Source: an uncultured Clostridia bacterium
GTDB lineage: Bacteria; Bacillota; Clostridia; Oscillospirales; Ruminococcaceae
DNA length: 7,972 bases
Direction of reading: 5' to 3'
Assembly (NCBI GenBank): GCA_947302065.1
Contig: CAMYUO010000066.1
Span: forward strand, 1-7,972
In this document: positions 6,286 to 7,972 of the stretch, in pieces
Layout of the letters: each line of letters begins with the position of its first letter
Numbering within the stretch: the first letter of the stretch is position 1
Notes under the pieces: generated by a model
The model's database searches: none
The model's input: only the letters and a program-made list of their open reading frames with translations
Told to the model about the DNA's origin: nothing
Translations under genes and position numbers: made by a program

Positions 6286-7092
6286 ATGTCTGCAAGACCA
6301 AACAGCAAACGCAGAAATGCAGTGCAGTCGGCTGTTCTTCCTCTGGCATTCGGTGCTGTGCTCGTCACAGCGTGGCAGACAGGGCTGCTGCACAAGCTGC
6401 TCAACACAGATGAATATGTACTGCCCTACCCCACAAGGATACTTACTATCATCGGCGAAAACTCGGATAAGATAATGGAAAACGTATGGGCATCGCTCGA
6501 GGTCGCATTGCTCGGTCTGGTGTTCGGCTCGATACTCGGATATCTTATCGCAGTGTTCGCAGCGGCATTCACAAAGATAGGAAGCGGCAGTCTGACTATC
6601 ATTTCATCGTTCAACGCAATACCGATAGTTGCTCTTGCACCAGTTATCATCAACTGGACAAAGGACGTAAGTCCCGAAGCAGAGGTCAGGAGCACGGTCG
6701 CAAAGGTCGTGATAGTGACGATAGTCTGCATGGCATCTATGAGCGTCAACGCATACCGAGGACTCACCGAGCTGCCCGCATTCTCACAGGATCTGATGAA
6801 AACATACGGAGCAGGCAGGATAACAGAATTTGCAAAGCTAAGGCTGCCCAACAGCGTTCCATATATCTTCACCGCACTGCGTGTGAGCGTACCTGTGAGC
6901 ATCATAAGCGCACTCGTCAGCGAATACTTTGCCGAATATGTCATCGGCGTCGGCAGACAGATCCGTGAAAACATTCTCATCGCACAATACTCAACAGCAT
7001 GGGCATATATCATCGTTGCGTGCGTTATCGGCATCGCAATGTATGTGCTGCTCATCGCAGCAGAAGCATTAGTTTTAAAAAAGCGCAGGTAA
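6286..7092 (+). CDS. ABC transporter permease 2 (SsuC/TauC/ThiX-like)
   Basis: A second permease of 268 residues, clearly different in sequence from the first, which points to a heterodimeric channel. Hydrophobic segments lie at about 14-34, 69-92, 103-123, 139-154, 199-213 and 239-262. The coupling loop is at about 157-200 (AYRGLTELPAFSQDL ... KLRLPNSVPYIFTALRVS). NVWASLEVALLG (66-77) is the equivalent of the NAG-TLSR motif in the partner. The N-terminus is basic (SARPNSKRR), as expected for a cytoplasmic tail. GGAAG (6274-6278) lies seven bases before the ATG, and the stop of permease 1 is only three bases upstream. Confidence 0.92.
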   Translation: MSARPNSKRRNAVQSAVLPLAFGAVLVTAWQTGLLHKLLNTDEYVLPYPTRILTIIGENSDKIMENVWASLEVALLGLVFGSILGYLIAVFAAAFTKIGSGSLTIISSFNAIPIVALAPVIINWTKDVSPEAEVRSTVAKVVIVTIVCMASMSVNAYRGLTELPAFSQDLMKTYGAGRITEFAKLRLPNSVPYIFTALRVSVPVSIISALVSEYFAEYVIGVGRQIRENILIAQYSTAWAYIIVACVIGIAMYVLLIAAEALVLKKRR

Positions 7093-7132
7093 CTGCTCTT
7101 GATAAACCCCACTATTCTAAGGAGGCATTTTT

Positions 7133-7972
7133 ATGAGACTATCCAAAAAGGCTCTGGCAGTTCTTATCACTGCCGCAATGATCACATCAGCAATGACCGC
7201 TTGTTCGTCATCTTCATCTTCCGCAGATGCAAGCTCGGCAAGCAGCAGCTCAACAGCAGGTTCTTCATCTGTTGACGGTGCGACCGCAGACGGTGACCGC
7301 ATCATCGCAGCTGCAAAGGAGGGTAAAGTCGGAAACTGGGGTCTTGGAAACGAATATGAGATCTTCGCTCTGCTGACCAAGTACGGTCAGGAAAATAAAT
7401 TCATTTCACAGGCATTCGATATGGACGGCTTTGACGACGGTTCTATCACGCTCGCATCGGCAATGACCTACAACGAGCTGGGACTTGTAAAGAACGACTA
7501 TGAGGGCGGCTACAAATACGGCGACAAGGTCGGTATCATCGACATGAACGACGAGGGCGTAGCAATGCTTGAAGACAACCTGTTCTGCACAAAGGAATTT
7601 GCACAGAAAAATCCTAACACAGTAAAGGCTTTCATTGCCGCATCCATGAAGGGCTGGAAGTATGCTTGTGAAAATCCCGAAGAGGCAGCAAAGATCGTTT
7701 ACGAGGCAGGCTCGTCAGTATCATCCGATCATCAGGCATACATGGCATCTGAGGTAAAGAAGCTGTGCGAGACAGACACCAAGGGCAACAAAGTAACCGA
7801 TTACGGCAAGATGGACGAGGCTGCTATGCAGCAGACACTCGACCTTGCAAAGAAGTATATCAAACTCGATGACAGTGCGGCTGCCGACAAGCTCAAGGGG
7901 CTGACTCTTGACGATATCCGCAGTACGTCATACTGGGAAGAAGCAATGAAGGAAAGCTTTGACAAGCCTGAA
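7133..7972 (+). CDS. NMT1/THI5-like ABC substrate-binding lipoprotein, apparently lacking the start of its N-terminal lobe; 3' end outside window
   Basis: 280 codons are visible and the frame is open at the right edge. AAGGAGG (7119-7125) is seven bases before the ATG. A lipoprotein signal (basic MRLSKK, hydrophobic core, lipobox MTAC with Cys24) is followed by a Ser/Ala-rich linker to about residue 47. Then come GKVGNWGLGNEYEIFALL (64-81), AFDMDGF (94-100), ASAMTYNELG (108-117) and LEDNLFCT (146-153). The segment from about 163 to 181, with VKAFIAASMKGW (164-175), and the C-terminal SYWEEA (266-271) also match NMT1-type binding proteins. In that family the GKxVG segment normally comes after roughly 100 residues of the first lobe; here only about 16 residues separate it from the linker. 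It should deliver substrate to the permeases encoded upstream, unless the deletion has disabled it. The substrate class is unresolved: thiamine pyrimidine, riboflavin, sulfonate or another small molecule. Confidence 0.88.
   Translation, partial: MRLSKKALAVLITAAMITSAMTACSSSSSSADASSASSSSTAGSSSVDGATADGDRIIAAAKEGKVGNWGLGNEYEIFALLTKYGQENKFISQAFDMDGFDDGSITLASAMTYNELGLVKNDYEGGYKYGDKVGIIDMNDEGVAMLEDNLFCTKEFAQKNPNTVKAFIAASMKGWKYACENPEEAAKIVYEAGSSVSSDHQAYMASEVKKLCETDTKGNKVTDYGKMDEAAMQQTLDLAKKYIKLDDSAAADKLKGLTLDDIRSTSYWEEAMKESFDKPE

Noticed and set aside
6426..7112. 228-codon open frame on the - strand
   Set aside because: It is antisense to permease 2. Its hydrophobic stretches mirror the membrane helices of the real gene on the + strand.

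Overview
The window looks like a chromosomal piece of a gut or rumen Firmicute, most likely a Ruminococcus-type clostridium (Oscillospiraceae). The evidence is strong Gram-positive Shine-Dalgarno sequences (GGAGG types), a canonical TTGACA/TATAAT promoter, intrinsic terminators, frequent ATA, AGA and AGG codons, and TGA used as a stop. The genus is inferred from the style of the proteins and not from a database match. All genes lie on the + strand in two units separated by about 330 bases of non-coding DNA.

Unit 1 (1-4330) is a tightly packed operon whose beginning lies upstream of the window. In order it encodes an alpha-E (DUF403) helical protein, a papain-like transglutaminase-family protein with an intact Cys-His-Asp triad, and an M14-family (succinylglutamate desuccinylase/aspartoacylase-like) zinc amidohydrolase or carboxypeptidase. 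Next comes a second M14-like protein that has lost the zinc-binding histidines, and last a RelA/SpoT-type nucleotidyltransferase gene broken by an in-frame amber codon. Two junctions are 4-base ATGA overlaps and the other gaps are 14-20 bases. Alpha-E plus transglutaminase is the classic company of circularly permuted ATP-grasp peptide ligases, so such a ligase gene is expected just upstream. The inferred theme is making, trimming or removing a peptide or amide-linked tag, with an alarmone-synthetase-like protein attached. The tandem M14 pair and the RelA/SpoT-like gene are the less familiar parts.

The spacer (4331-4659) holds a terminator for unit 1, an imperfect 12-bp inverted repeat, a perfect 12-bp palindrome that could be an operator, a very strong extended -10 promoter, and a strong terminator-like hairpin only about ten bases into the transcript. 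The second unit therefore appears to be read through an attenuator, or a tiny RNA is made from its promoter. No TPP or FMN riboswitch motif is visible.

Unit 2 (4660-7972, running off the end) is an ABC importer of the nitrate/sulfonate/taurine/thiamine-precursor (NMT1/THI5-like) class: ATPase, two different permeases, and a lipoprotein binding protein cut off by the window edge. The binding protein appears to lack the first part of its N-terminal lobe: the conserved G-K-V-G-N-W segment follows the Ser-rich lipoprotein linker almost directly. The transported compound cannot be told from the sequence.
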